Made by a program: the position numbers and the translations under genes. From UBA6522 sp965204155 (GTDB taxonomy: Bacteria > Pseudomonadota > Gammaproteobacteria > Steroidobacterales > Rariloculaceae), in contig OZ241971.1 in the NCBI GenBank assembly GCA_965204155.1, positions 744,001 through 808,000 of the forward strand: a DNA stretch of 64,000 nt, read 5' to 3'. The notes beneath the pieces were generated by a model. That model made no database searches, had not been told where the DNA came from, and worked only from the letters and a program-made list of their open reading frames with translations. Within the stretch, counting starts at the first letter, position 1, and each line of letters starts with the position of its first letter. This document shows, one piece after another, positions 27,142 to 36,379 of the stretch.

Positions 27142-30100
27142 TCAGGGAACGCGAAGTTGCTCTCCGGTTCGGTTCAGTCTCCCTTGACTGATCTCCTTGT
27201 GTAGGACTTGCCTTACTCGGGTTGTGATCCTGGCGCCGGTACGCCGAAAACCGAACAGGCGGCATGCTTCGGCGATCGCCTCATCCTCGCTGATTCCAAA
27301 GCTGTCCTTGACCGCATGGTATAGCGCCTGACCGATCTCTTCGGGCGCGATCATATCTACTTTCCGGAGCGCCTTCGCCGTGTCAGGAAGGCTTCCGTCC
27401 CGACTGCGGACTTCGAGGGTACGGTGCCCGGTACGCCAGAGATAGTCGCCCCGCCGTTCAAACATCCCTCTTCTGGTACCGTATCGAATCGCCTGCTCCA
27501 TGCATTGCCTGATCCGGGACCCCGCGCGGCCCACGCGAGCGGCAGTCCTTATTCGGGTAACCACTTCCTGCCGGTGTATCGGGCTTTCGACCCGAACCAC
27601 GTCACTGATCCAATCGGCAAGCCGGGAAAGACTCACCTCGTGAAGCGGCATGCGCAGAGCTGGGATACGCGGCGTCGAGACGACATATGGGGTCGAGCGT
27701 TTCTCAGGCGTCCGAGGCTGCTCGCTGTCGCGCTGGAGCGGCTCGGTCTCCGGGCGCACCTCTACCGGAGGCCCGGCACCGTTGCCCGACTTGGCGCTCC
27801 GTAACCTGGCGGTCCGGATCGCACCCTCTATTCGGTTCAGTTCGCGCTCACGGTTCCGGAACCAGTCCGTACTCCAGATGCGGTGAATGGTCCAGCCCAG
27901 TCCCTCAAGCACCTGCTGCCGAAGCCGATCCCGGTCCCGAGCGGATCGGGCGCTGTGATACTTCGCCCCGTCGCACTCGATGCCCAGCATGTACTGGCCA
28001 GAGCGATCTGGATTAACAACCGCAAGGTCGATGAAAAAGCCCCCGGAACCCACTTGCTGCTCGATCTCGTGGCCTCGCTCCCGCAACGCGGCCGCAACGG
28101 CTTCCTCGAACGGTGAGTCCGCGTCGCGCCCGGTTGCCCGCGGCACGTCGAGAATGCCCTTGTCGGCATACTTCAGAAACGTCTTCAGGGCCTGGATACC
28201 CCGCGCCTTGGAGCGCCGCAAATCCAGGTCGGCAGCAAGAAAGTTCGAATACACGATACAGCGGCGCCGGGCCCGCGTAATGAGCACGTTTAGCCGCCTC
28301 TCGCCGCCGTCCCGGTTCAGCGGGCCAAAGTTCATGGGAAGGTAACCGCCATCGAGCTTCCCGTATCCGACGCTGATCAAGATCACGTCGCGTTCATCCC
28401 CCTGAACGTTTTCCAGGTTCTTTACGAAAAAGGGTTCATCCGGGTGCCGCGAAAAGAAAGAAGCCTCGAGAGAGGGGTCCCGCCGGCGGAGGATTTCCAG
28501 TTCATCCGCAATACGACGAGCCTGCTTGAGGTTGAAGGCAACGACGCCGAGCGTGAGGTCTGGAGAGTTGCCGGCATGTTCCATCACTGCGGCGGCCACT
28601 ACCCTGGCCTCGGCCACGTTCATGCCTCCTCGATCGTAATCGTTTTCAGGGCCGTGCCGAAAGCGCAAGCCACTCTCTTTTTTCCCGGCATCCGGGCTCG
28701 GGAAGACGATCAGCTTGTTGTCGTAGAATTCATGATTGGACACCGTGATCAGAGACTCGTGCCGGCTCCGGTAGTGCCAGCGTAGCCATCGCTCAGGAGC
28801 GCCCTGTGCACAGAACAGCCCGAGGATGCTTTCCAGGTCCGCAGTTTCCGATTGTTCCCCTTCCACGTCGCGCCCAGCGCTGTCGAAGAAGCTCGTTGGC
28901 GGCAACTGCCTGCTATCCCCGACCACTACCGATTGCCGCCCTCTCAGTATTGCGCCCATCGCCTCCACTGGCCTTACCTGGCTGGCCTCATCGAAGACCA
29001 CAATGTCGAACGAGACCGAACCCGGCGGAATGTATTTGGCGATTGACAGCGGGCTCATCATGAAGACCGGCTTAATGCTCTGGATCGCGTTTCCTGCACT
29101 GCCCATAAGGGTCCGCACCGGGAGGTGGCGACTCTTCTTCTGGAACTCCCGACGCAAGACGCCCAACTGCCCACCGCCATGATGTTGAGGCAGTCCCTCC
29201 CAATGAAGTTGTGCGATATGAACACGATTGGACTCAAACTGCGACATGTCGAGCCCGCGGAATTGCTCGGCGATGCCCTTTTGAGTGTCACCGTCAAACT
29301 GGGCGAGCGCCGGCCGCTCCCTGAGCGCGGCCTCAAGCCAGGTGCTGTAGCAGCCGTGCTCAAACAAGGCCACCAGTTTTTCTCCAGCGTCAGCACGGGA
29401 CGCCGCCGCCTCCGCAACCTCCGGGATTTTCTCGTCGATGGCTTTCTGCTCAAGCTGATTGAATCGTACGACTTCGCTTGCAGACGGCAGTTGCGCCGCG
29501 GCTGACGCAAGCCAGTGGTCGAGGTCCTCGTACGGACGTTCCCAGGGGCCAATATCCGAGGGGAAACGGTCGGCCCTGAGCTCGACCGCCTCGGCCACGC
29601 CCTCCAGCGCCTGCCCGAGCCGCCCTACCGCGTCGCTGCAAGCCTTCCGCTGATTCTGGACTTCTGAGGAGCCGAGGCGGCGGTCCAGCATTTCGTGAAT
29701 GGCATCGTCGACGTTTCCAGCCGCCTTCTCTTTGTGAAGGGCTACGAACCACTCCGTCGCCCGGGCAAATTCGCGATAAGGCTCCGGGCGATCAGCGAGG
29801 TTCTGGCCCGGGAAGAGGGAGGCCACAATTTCACGTGATTCGGCGACCCTGCGCCGAAGCCTGCGCACCTCCAGAATGCCGTCCACCATCTTCAAACACT
29901 CGGCCGCGTCCTTGGGAGGATCGGTTCGGCAAAGTCCACGCAGACGGGCCATGGCCGTTCGCCAAGTGCCGGAAACGAGCCGCCACCACTTCCCTCCGTA
30001 CGCGGCCAGCGCCTGTCGAATGTCCAGTACGTCCGCTTCCCAGGCTTCCGGGATCAGAACGGGGTCGTACCGTGCGTGCAAATCGGCAAACTGCAGAGCA

Positions 30101-31923
30101 TCCTTGCGCAACTCAATCAGGTCCGACGCGCGCGCAATCCAGGCAGGATTGCGATGATCCGCCGCAATCAACTCCGATGCCTCAGCCACCTTGTCGGCGG
30201 TATGCAGGGACCGTTCTGCATCGCGTGGGCTCTCGTCTCCAGTTCCCCCGCCATCCAGGAGCAGCGCGCGGAGGCTAGTCAATTGCCCACGAAGGTGGCT
30301 GAGTTCAGAGGATGCATTCTCCAACGCCTGCTTGATGCGGTGTTCGTCGGCCGGAAGAGGTACATGCAGGAGCCCGACACCCCAGAACAAGTGGTCCCGA
30401 GGACAGCCGATCCCCCTTACGAGACTCTGAATGTCTTCTGCCAGGGCCCGATGTCTGGCTAACTCCGGCGCGCTCCAGGACACGGAGTCCCGGCACCTGA
30501 TTCCGAGGCCTTCGACCGACAGCCCGCCTGTTCTCAACTCTTCCAACCTCCCGACCAACTGGTGAGGAGTAAGCCCACTGGTGCCGACCGGTTCGTTTAC
30601 CGCGTCCGCGTATTCATTGAGTTGCCGGCGGCGCATCTTGAGCACTTCGTCGTCGACTCTGGCCCAAGGCGCAGGCTTGCCCAGATCAAGCGTTCGCTTG
30701 AGTTCATCGAGCACTGCGCGCTTGTTGGTGTTGTGACTGTGCAGCTCCAGACAAGCGTCGCCGAGGTGAATCGTGTCCAATCGGCGCTTAACAACCTCAA
30801 GCGCAGCCATCTTCTCCGCTACAAACAGGATCTTCTTGCCGCGGGCGAGGGCCTCCGCCAGGAGGTTAGTGATCGTTTGCGACTTGCCGGTGCCCGGAGG
30901 TCCCTGAATGACCAGGTTTCGCCCGTCGATGGCATCGATCACGGCGAGAGTCTGAGAACTGTCTGCGTCGACGACCTGGTGCAGACCCGTTGCGCTGGGG
31001 TGGTCATCGATGTGTTCGTCGTCGGCGATTGCAGACTTTTCGCCCCGGAAACCCTCGGGATGGTAGAGATTGTGAACGACCGGATGGTCCGCCGGTCTTT
31101 CCTCTTCGGGCCACTGCTCCGGGTCCAGATCCTTGTAGATGAGGAACTTGCTGAACGAGAAGAAGCCGAGGTGAATTGCGTTCTCATCCACAGACCAGCG
31201 CTTCAGACGGCTCACGGCTTTTGCCACTTGCCGAAAATACGTACTGACCTCGAGTTCATCCTCTATGAGAAGTTCGGGCATCCGGACCGCGAAGTCGTTC
31301 TTGAGCTTTGCCTCCAGCGACAGGTTTGCCTCGATTTCGTCTTCTGTCCACGAGAGCTTGAAGCTATGGCGAACGTCCGTGCGGTCGAGCCGCACTGGAA
31401 TCAGGATCAAGGGTGCGACGCGCTCCAATTCGCTCTGATCGGACTCATACCATCGCAAAAGGCCCAACGCGAGATAGAGGGTATTCACGCCCTGTTCCTC
31501 GATCGACGAACGCGCGTGCCGATACGTCTCGATGAGGCGACGGTTCAGAGTAGCTCTCTCCTGCGAGGTCTGTAATTTATTGTCGACGTGGCGATCTGCG
31601 GGCTCATCGGAGCCGATTTCCGGTTCCGCCAGCAGCGTTAGCAACTCGAACGGAAATTCTCCCTTCTTGTATTCGGTTGCCGGTTTCGATTTCTCCTCTG
31701 GCGCAGGAAGGAAATACATGATCCGCCGCTTGTGGACCAGAATGCGATAGATCTCGGACGACAGCTCGTCGACGACTTCGACTCCCAACCGTCTGGACGG
31801 CCGGAAGTTCAATAGCGAGTTCCGCAGCGACAGGTCAAGGACGTCCCGACGGGACTCCTCAAGTTTTCGGGCTACCGACAATCCGCTCGTTCCCTGCGCT
31901 GCACTCTCGTTTGATTGTTCCAT
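27142..31923 (-). CDS. DUF4011 superfamily 1 helicase with C-terminal nuclease (DUF3320)
   Basis: Very large protein of 1593 aa. Order: DUF4011-type N-terminal domain (about 10-260; DLSLRNSLLNFRP and TLYLALGLLRWYE); SF1 helicase core split by a coiled region, with Walker A at 341-348 (GPPGTGKS) and Walker B FDEASQ later; then AAA_12-type motifs (VGDSRQLPPTSFF, NVLITRARRRCIVYS). A Vsr/PD-(D/E)XK-like nuclease follows (FIDLAVVNP, GIECDGAKYHSARSARDRDRLR), and a DUF3320 segment ends the protein. Relatives are frequent in defence islands. The start at 31923 has AGGAAA upstream; an earlier in-frame start at 32019 is less likely. Activity would be DNA unwinding plus cleavage; the target is unknown. 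Confidence 0.85.
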   Translation of the reverse strand: MEQSNESAAQGTSGLSVARKLEESRRDVLDLSLRNSLLNFRPSRRLGVEVVDELSSEIYRILVHKRRIMYFLPAPEEKSKPATEYKKGEFPFELLTLLAEPEIGSDEPADRHVDNKLQTSQERATLNRRLIETYRHARSSIEEQGVNTLYLALGLLRWYESDQSELERVAPLILIPVRLDRTDVRHSFKLSWTEDEIEANLSLEAKLKNDFAVRMPELLIEDELEVSTYFRQVAKAVSRLKRWSVDENAIHLGFFSFSKFLIYKDLDPEQWPEEERPADHPVVHNLYHPEGFRGEKSAIADDEHIDDHPSATGLHQVVDADSSQTLAVIDAIDGRNLVIQGPPGTGKSQTITNLLAEALARGKKILFVAEKMAALEVVKRRLDTIHLGDACLELHSHNTNKRAVLDELKRTLDLGKPAPWARVDDEVLKMRRRQLNEYADAVNEPVGTSGLTPHQLVGRLEELRTGGLSVEGLGIRCRDSVSWSAPELARHRALAEDIQSLVRGIGCPRDHLFWGVGLLHVPLPADEHRIKQALENASSELSHLRGQLTSLRALLLDGGGTGDESPRDAERSLHTADKVAEASELIAADHRNPAWIARASDLIELRKDALQFADLHARYDPVLIPEAWEADVLDIRQALAAYGGKWWRLVSGTWRTAMARLRGLCRTDPPKDAAECLKMVDGILEVRRLRRRVAESREIVASLFPGQNLADRPEPYREFARATEWFVALHKEKAAGNVDDAIHEMLDRRLGSSEVQNQRKACSDAVGRLGQALEGVAEAVELRADRFPSDIGPWERPYEDLDHWLASAAAQLPSASEVVRFNQLEQKAIDEKIPEVAEAAASRADAGEKLVALFEHGCYSTWLEAALRERPALAQFDGDTQKGIAEQFRGLDMSQFESNRVHIAQLHWEGLPQHHGGGQLGVLRREFQKKSRHLPVRTLMGSAGNAIQSIKPVFMMSPLSIAKYIPPGSVSFDIVVFDEASQVRPVEAMGAILRGRQSVVVGDSRQLPPTSFFDSAGRDVEGEQSETADLESILGLFCAQGAPERWLRWHYRSRHESLITVSNHEFYDNKLIVFPSPDAGKKESGLRFRHGPENDYDRGGMNVAEARVVAAAVMEHAGNSPDLTLGVVAFNLKQARRIADELEILRRRDPSLEASFFSRHPDEPFFVKNLENVQGDERDVILISVGYGKLDGGYLPMNFGPLNRDGGERRLNVLITRARRRCIVYSNFLAADLDLRRSKARGIQALKTFLKYADKGILDVPRATGRDADSPFEEAVAAALRERGHEIEQQVGSGGFFIDLAVVNPDRSGQYMLGIECDGAKYHSARSARDRDRLRQQVLEGLGWTIHRIWSTDWFRNRERELNRIEGAIRTARLRSAKSGNGAGPPVEVRPETEPLQRDSEQPRTPEKRSTPYVVSTPRIPALRMPLHEVSLSRLADWISDVVRVESPIHRQEVVTRIRTAARVGRAGSRIRQCMEQAIRYGTRRGMFERRGDYLWRTGHRTLEVRSRDGSLPDTAKALRKVDMIAPEEIGQALYHAVKDSFGISEDEAIAEACRLFGFRRTGARITTRVRQVLHKEISQGRLNRTGEQLRVP

Positions 31924-32154
31924 CGACCGTTTTCCTGGAAGTCTCCTTACCTCCTGTTGCACGCAGGCATTGAACATGCCCGCCGGGCGGGCAGTTGATC
32001 GCAATTCTATATGACTCAATCGCGGCGAAGTACGACCATGAGTTGACCGCTTCGGATGACATCAGTCCCTGACCCGGTAGAGAAACAGGTCCCACTTTTG
32101 TCCGAACAATGTCCGTGTGACAGAATGCCGATGGACCGAATCGGTGGAATCACC

Positions 32155-32430
32155 ATGCATATCGCGGAAACCAAGTCGGAGCGCATCGAGGTTCGGACGA
32201 CTCCGAGCGTAAAGGCGTTACTACAGCGGGCCGCGTCCTCAGCACACATGAACGTCACGGACTTTCTGCTTGATGCAGGAATCAAAGCCGCCGAGGACAC
32301 CTTGGCAGACCGGCGGGTATTTCGGCTCGATGATCGGCGGTGGAAGGAATTCCAGAATATCCTCGACCGGCCGGTCGAGAACAATCCTCGCTTGGTTCGG
32401 CTGCTTTCCGAGAAGAGCGTGCTGGAGTGA
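32155..32430 (+). CDS. DUF1778 (TacA-type) antitoxin without a visible toxin
   Basis: Ribbon-helix-helix protein of 91 aa with the DUF1778 pattern: KSERIEVRTTPSVKALLQRAA, then TDFLLDAGIKAAEDTL and the C-terminal toxin-wrapping arm FRLDDRRWKEFQNILDRP. Such antitoxins normally precede a GNAT acetyltransferase toxin (TacT). Here the following bases contain no GNAT frame and a flavoprotein begins 39 bases later. GGTGGA lies at good spacing before ATG 32155; upstream in-frame starts exist. Confidence 0.75.
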   Translation: MHIAETKSERIEVRTTPSVKALLQRAASSAHMNVTDFLLDAGIKAAEDTLADRRVFRLDDRRWKEFQNILDRPVENNPRLVRLLSEKSVLE

Positions 32431-32469
32431 TGCTGCTCGCTCATTGAATTCCTCACGTCGCATAGCCAG

Positions 32470-33951
32470 GTGACTGCTTCTGACTCCCGGATCCTGATCG
32501 TCGGTGGCGGCAACGCTGCTCTGTGCGCGGCGTTGGCCGCTTGCGAGGGCGGTGCGGAGGTCGCCGTGCTCGAGCGCGCGCCGCTGGACGAGAGCGGTGG
32601 CAATAGTCGCTTTACTGCCGGGGCTTTTCGCTGTGCGTATTCGGGGGTCGAGGATCTCCGCGAACTCATGCCGGACCTTTCGGACGACGAAGTCGCCGTG
32701 ACCGACTTCGGTACGTACACCGAAGATCAGTTTTTCGACGACATGTTCCGGGTGACGAATTATCGTTGCGATCCCGACCTGGTGGAATGCCTGGTCCAGC
32801 TGTCCACGCCGACGCTGCTCTGGATGCGGGACAAGGGCGTGCGGTTCATGCCGATCTACGGCCGGCAGGCGTTCAAGGTGGACGGCAAGTTCAAGTTCTG
32901 GGGCGGGTTGACGGTGGAATCGGTCGGCGGAGGACCCGGACTCGTGGACAGTCTGACTGAGGCTTGCTTGAGCCGCGGCATCGATATCCAGTACGACGCG
33001 CGGGCCGTGGAACTGGCATTCGACGGCAAGAACGTCACCGGCGTGGTCATACGGCGCGGTGGCGAAAGGCCCGAGATTGTGCCCTCCGACGCTGTAGTTC
33101 TGGCCTGCGGCGGCTTCGAAGCTAACCCGGAGTGGCGCACGCGCTATCTCGGCCCTGGCTGGGAACTGGCACGCGTGCGCGGCACCCGCTTCAACACTGG
33201 CGACGGCATCCGCATGGCCCTGAATCTGGGTGCGGCCGCCTACGGCAACTGGTCCGGCTGCCACGCGGTGGGCTGGGACCGAAACGCTCCGGAATTCGGC
33301 GACCTCGCCGTGGGCGATCAGTTCCAGAAGCACTCCTACCCCTTCGGCATCATGGTCAACGCACACGGCCGCCGCTTCTTGGACGAAGGCGCAGACTTCC
33401 GAAACTACACCTACGTCCGGTACGGCGTCGAGATCATGAAGCAGCCGGGGCAGTTCGCATGGCAGATCTTCGACGCCAAGACTGCGCACCTACTGCGGGA
33501 CGAGTACCGTATACGCCAGGTGACGCGTGTGGCCGCGGACTCGCTGGAGCAGTTGGTCGGCCTACTCGAGGATGTGGACTCGGACGCCTGTCTGGAGGAG
33601 ATCCGGGCTTACAACGAGGCGGTTCGGACGAACATCCCCTTCAACCCCAACGTCAAGGACGGACGCTGCACCGCGGGCCTGCCCATCAACAAGAGCAACT
33701 GGGCCAACACCCTGGATCAACCGCCCTTCGAAGCCTACGCCGTGACCTGCGGCATTACGTTCACATTCGGCGGTCTCCGCATCAACACGGATGCCCACAT
33801 CCTAGACACCGATCTGCGGCCGATCCCGGGGCTGTACGCGGCCGGTGAGCTCGTAGGCGGCCTGTTCTACAACAACTACCCCGGCGGCGCTGGGCTGATG
33901 TCAGGCTCTGTGTTCGGAAAGATTGCGGGGGCGTCTGCGGCCAAAGGGTGA
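32470..33951 (+). CDS. tcuA: FAD-dependent tricarballylate dehydrogenase-like protein
   Basis: Flavoprotein of 493 aa in the fumarate reductase/succinate dehydrogenase flavoprotein family, closest in pattern to TcuA. TcuA oxidises tricarballylate to cis-aconitate. The N-terminal dinucleotide fold is ILIVGGGNAALCAALAA, with an ERAPLDESGGNSRFTAGAFR segment after it. The C-terminal FAD contact is IPGLYAAGELVGGLFYNNYPGGAGLMSG. The start is GTG 32470. The nearby Tct transporter genes and PrpF-like isomerase support a role in tricarboxylate use. The electron acceptor protein TcuB is absent. Confidence 0.78.
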   Translation: MTASDSRILIVGGGNAALCAALAACEGGAEVAVLERAPLDESGGNSRFTAGAFRCAYSGVEDLRELMPDLSDDEVAVTDFGTYTEDQFFDDMFRVTNYRCDPDLVECLVQLSTPTLLWMRDKGVRFMPIYGRQAFKVDGKFKFWGGLTVESVGGGPGLVDSLTEACLSRGIDIQYDARAVELAFDGKNVTGVVIRRGGERPEIVPSDAVVLACGGFEANPEWRTRYLGPGWELARVRGTRFNTGDGIRMALNLGAAAYGNWSGCHAVGWDRNAPEFGDLAVGDQFQKHSYPFGIMVNAHGRRFLDEGADFRNYTYVRYGVEIMKQPGQFAWQIFDAKTAHLLRDEYRIRQVTRVAADSLEQLVGLLEDVDSDACLEEIRAYNEAVRTNIPFNPNVKDGRCTAGLPINKSNWANTLDQPPFEAYAVTCGITFTFGGLRINTDAHILDTDLRPIPGLYAAGELVGGLFYNNYPGGAGLMSGSVFGKIAGASAAKG

Positions 33952-33987
33952 GTATGGCGAGACGTAAACTCGCAAGAGAGGGATGAA

Positions 33988-34043
33988 GTCGGGCTGGGCT
34001 AGCCATATCGAGCCCCTGGGGGCACCCGACTAATTAAGTTTTC
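33988..34043 (+). terminator. Possible terminator after the tcuA-like gene
   Basis: GTCGGG (33988) pairs with CCCGAC (34025-34030) around an inner GGGCT/AGCCC stem, and the sequence runs into TAATTAAGTTTT. The stem is interrupted and the T-run is short, so termination is only likely, not sure. Confidence 0.35.
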
Positions 34044-34232
34044 CGTGTTGGACCTTGCGTTGTCAACGCACAGATCGACTCAGTGCAGTTCCTGACGGCA
34101 AGGCCCGTTGACTTGATAAACGCGATGGAAAATAATTGGCGTAGATGGATACGTACGAGGCTGCGTGAGCGGTGTTCATCTACCGCCGGGAAACCGGTTC
34201 CAGCCGTGCTGGGATATTGAAGTGTACTCGCG

Positions 34233-34265
34233 AGGAAAAGGCCCCTCAGGTAGGGGCCTTTTCCT
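34233..34265. terminator. Perfect bidirectional intrinsic terminator
   Basis: A 14-bp perfect stem (AGGAAAAGGCCCCT and its complement) with a 5-base loop lies four bases beyond the stop of the minus-strand gene at 34269-34859. The A-rich and T-rich stem flanks make it usable on both strands. Confidence 0.75.
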
Positions 34266-34268
34266 GTT

Positions 34269-34859
34269 CTAGCGCCGCTGTGGCCGTATGATCGGCTCAC
34301 CGCGTAGCTTCTTGGCCAGCAGTAACTTTCCTCCAATCTTGTATTCCCGCCTAAAGTCGCTAGGCTGGCGGATTTTGTGGCGCTCAGTCCGGACGTACGC
34401 GCTTTGGACGTAGAGCCTCAAGAAATTGCTGCTCTGGCGTGTCACGTTGAAATAGACCTCATAGACCAGATTCCGCGCCTGGGGATCCAGAATCTCTATT
34501 GCCAGCCAATTGCGATGGCCGGTGAAGTAACATGTTCGACCCGATGGAAGCGACCGCATGATTCCCGGCAAGTTCGCCGACCAACGGTAACGATCAATGC
34601 TAAAGCACCGCTCGTTGCCTCGCTCATCGATGACCAGGCAGTCGTGTCCAATCTCAGCAAAGTCAAGTCGCTCGCCATCAGGAGGGCCAGTGGTCACGCA
34701 ATGGCTGCTGTACTGGATCAAAATGCCGGCATTGATTTCAGGGTGGCGTCCAGTAGCAGGGATGTTGAAATCAATGTTCGAGTCCCGTAGATGCCGCAGA
34801 TCATAGGTGCGACCTGCAACTTGCTTGAAGCCGGCCAGCTTGATTTGACGCCAGTGCAT
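34269..34859 (-). CDS. Hypothetical protein, 196 aa
   Basis: Basic protein starting MHWRQIKLAGFKQVAGRTYDL. It is rich in aromatic and basic residues, has no signal peptide or membrane segment, and carries a mid-protein CLVIDERGNERCFSIDRYRW block. I do not recognise a named family. A clean terminator follows its stop, which supports that it is a real gene. It lies on the opposite strand between two tricarboxylate-related genes and its role there is unclear. Confidence 0.55.
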   Translation of the reverse strand: MHWRQIKLAGFKQVAGRTYDLRHLRDSNIDFNIPATGRHPEINAGILIQYSSHCVTTGPPDGERLDFAEIGHDCLVIDERGNERCFSIDRYRWSANLPGIMRSLPSGRTCYFTGHRNWLAIEILDPQARNLVYEVYFNVTRQSSNFLRLYVQSAYVRTERHKIRQPSDFRREYKIGGKLLLAKKLRGEPIIRPQRR

Positions 34860-35132
34860 CGTATGTCGCGTTGTCTATGGTAGGCCCATACCCGGGAGTG
34901 CAGGAGTGGCGTGTTGCATCCCCCGTGAGTAACGGGCGAACCGTGAGTCCCTGCTTGAGAACGGCCAAGATGCAAGCCAAACACGAATATCCCCCGGTCA
35001 GGCGGCGCCAGCAACGCTTGAAACTCGACAAAACGGGGTGATTCGCAAGCATAGGTAAGTTGCTCGCCCGCTGGAGTATTATCAGCATGATAGATGGGTT
35101 CGATCCCAAACCATCGAGGATTACCGAGGCTG

Positions 35133-36278
35133 GTGCGAAAGGATTTGAGCACAATCAACCGAAGAGAATTCCTGAGTTCGGCCTCGCTCGCTCTGAGCGG
35201 GCTGGGGCTGGGTGGTTTGGGCGGACTGGGCCTTGGCCTGGCACCCGCACCGACCCGAGGCCAAGCCGTCGACTTTTCCGGTCGCATCGTCGAACTCATT
35301 ATTCCCTTCAAGGAAGGCGGTGGCTCCGACACTTGGGGGCGGTTTAACGCACCCTTCCTCTCCCGCTACCTTCCCGGCCAACCCACCGTCGTGGTGCGGA
35401 ACGTCCCCGGCGGTAATTCCATCGCGGGCGCTAACCGCTTTGCAGCGCGGGCTCGGGCGGACGGGCTTTCGGTGTTGGGGACATCCGCGTCCACGCAATT
35501 CCCCTACCTCATGGACGATCCTCGGGTGCGGTACGAGTATCGGGACTGGCGTGTGCTGATGGCGTACGGTACGGGTGGGGTTGCGTACGTCTCCTCCGAC
35601 CTGGGCATCGCCGACGCGACGGAGCTCGGCCGGATTGGCGACCGGGAACTGCTCTACGGCAGCCAGGGGCCCACGTCGCTGGACCTGGTTCCGGTTCTCG
35701 GCTTCAAGCTCCTCGGCCTCAACGTCCGCCCCATCTTCGGCATGAGCGGGCGCGGCGCGGGGCGGCTCGCATTCGAGCGGGGGGAGCTCAACATCGACTA
35801 TCAGACCTCCACCGCGTACCTGCGCAACGTGGTGCCGCTCATCGAGCAGGGCGATGCCGTGCCGCTGTTCTCGTGGGGGGCGCTGGATGCCGAAGGCAAC
35901 CTGATCCGCGATCCCACCTTCCCGGATCTGCCCCACTACGGGGAAGCCTACGAACGCCTGCAGGGCGAGCCGCCCGCCGGTCCCGGCTGGGAAAGCTGGT
36001 TCGCCTTCTTCACCGCAGGATTCCCGGCGCAGAAGCTGCTCGTCGCCCCCGCGGACACCCCGGACGAGATCGTCGGCGCCTACGAGGACGCCGTGCACGC
36101 CATGCGCGCGGACCCGGAGTACATCGCCCGGAAGCCCGCCGCGCTGGGCGCCTACGGGCAGGTGACCGGGCCAGCGGCGCAGCGCATCTACGAACTGGCC
36201 ACAGACGTGCCGCAAAGCGCGCGCACCTGGGTTCGGACGTGGCTCAAGGATGAATTCCGCGTAAACCTCGAAGCGTGA
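35133..36278 (+). CDS. Tat-exported tripartite tricarboxylate transporter substrate-binding protein
   Basis: TctC/Bug-type periplasmic binding protein of about 381 aa. A twin-arginine signal (INRREFLSSASLALSG) precedes the mature domain, which opens VELIIPFKEGGGSDTWGRF, the typical carboxylate-binding start of the family. GTG 35133 with GAGG upstream was chosen; TTG 35145 and an earlier start at 35094 are possible. It would deliver a di- or tricarboxylate to the TctA-TctB permease encoded at 37707, from which it is now separated by another gene. The signal region has a glycine/leucine-rich hydrophobic stretch. Confidence 0.85.
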   Translation: MRKDLSTINRREFLSSASLALSGLGLGGLGGLGLGLAPAPTRGQAVDFSGRIVELIIPFKEGGGSDTWGRFNAPFLSRYLPGQPTVVVRNVPGGNSIAGANRFAARARADGLSVLGTSASTQFPYLMDDPRVRYEYRDWRVLMAYGTGGVAYVSSDLGIADATELGRIGDRELLYGSQGPTSLDLVPVLGFKLLGLNVRPIFGMSGRGAGRLAFERGELNIDYQTSTAYLRNVVPLIEQGDAVPLFSWGALDAEGNLIRDPTFPDLPHYGEAYERLQGEPPAGPGWESWFAFFTAGFPAQKLLVAPADTPDEIVGAYEDAVHAMRADPEYIARKPAALGAYGQVTGPAAQRIYELATDVPQSARTWVRTWLKDEFRVNLEA

Positions 36279-36379
36279 GACCGTTGCCTACCGCGTTGCG
36301 ACCCAGAAAAGATAACAAACCCGCCAAATCGAGTGTTTAGTTTGCTTTTTTGAACAAAAAAGATAACTACACTGTCTGT

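Larger units (their letters stand above)
33952..34268. other. Gene-free stretch after the dehydrogenase
   Basis: No convincing gene in this 317-base gap. It starts with a nested stem (33988-34030) and ends with a perfect hairpin (34233-34265). A minus-strand open frame crosses it but runs through the hairpin and lacks a ribosome-binding site. Confidence 0.5.

Noticed and set aside
30562..31575. Plus-strand 337-codon frame within the large helicase gene
   Set aside because: It is antisense to conserved helicase motifs and has no family features.
34034..34336. 100-codon minus-strand frame
   Set aside because: It runs through a perfect terminator hairpin and overlaps a better gene in another frame.
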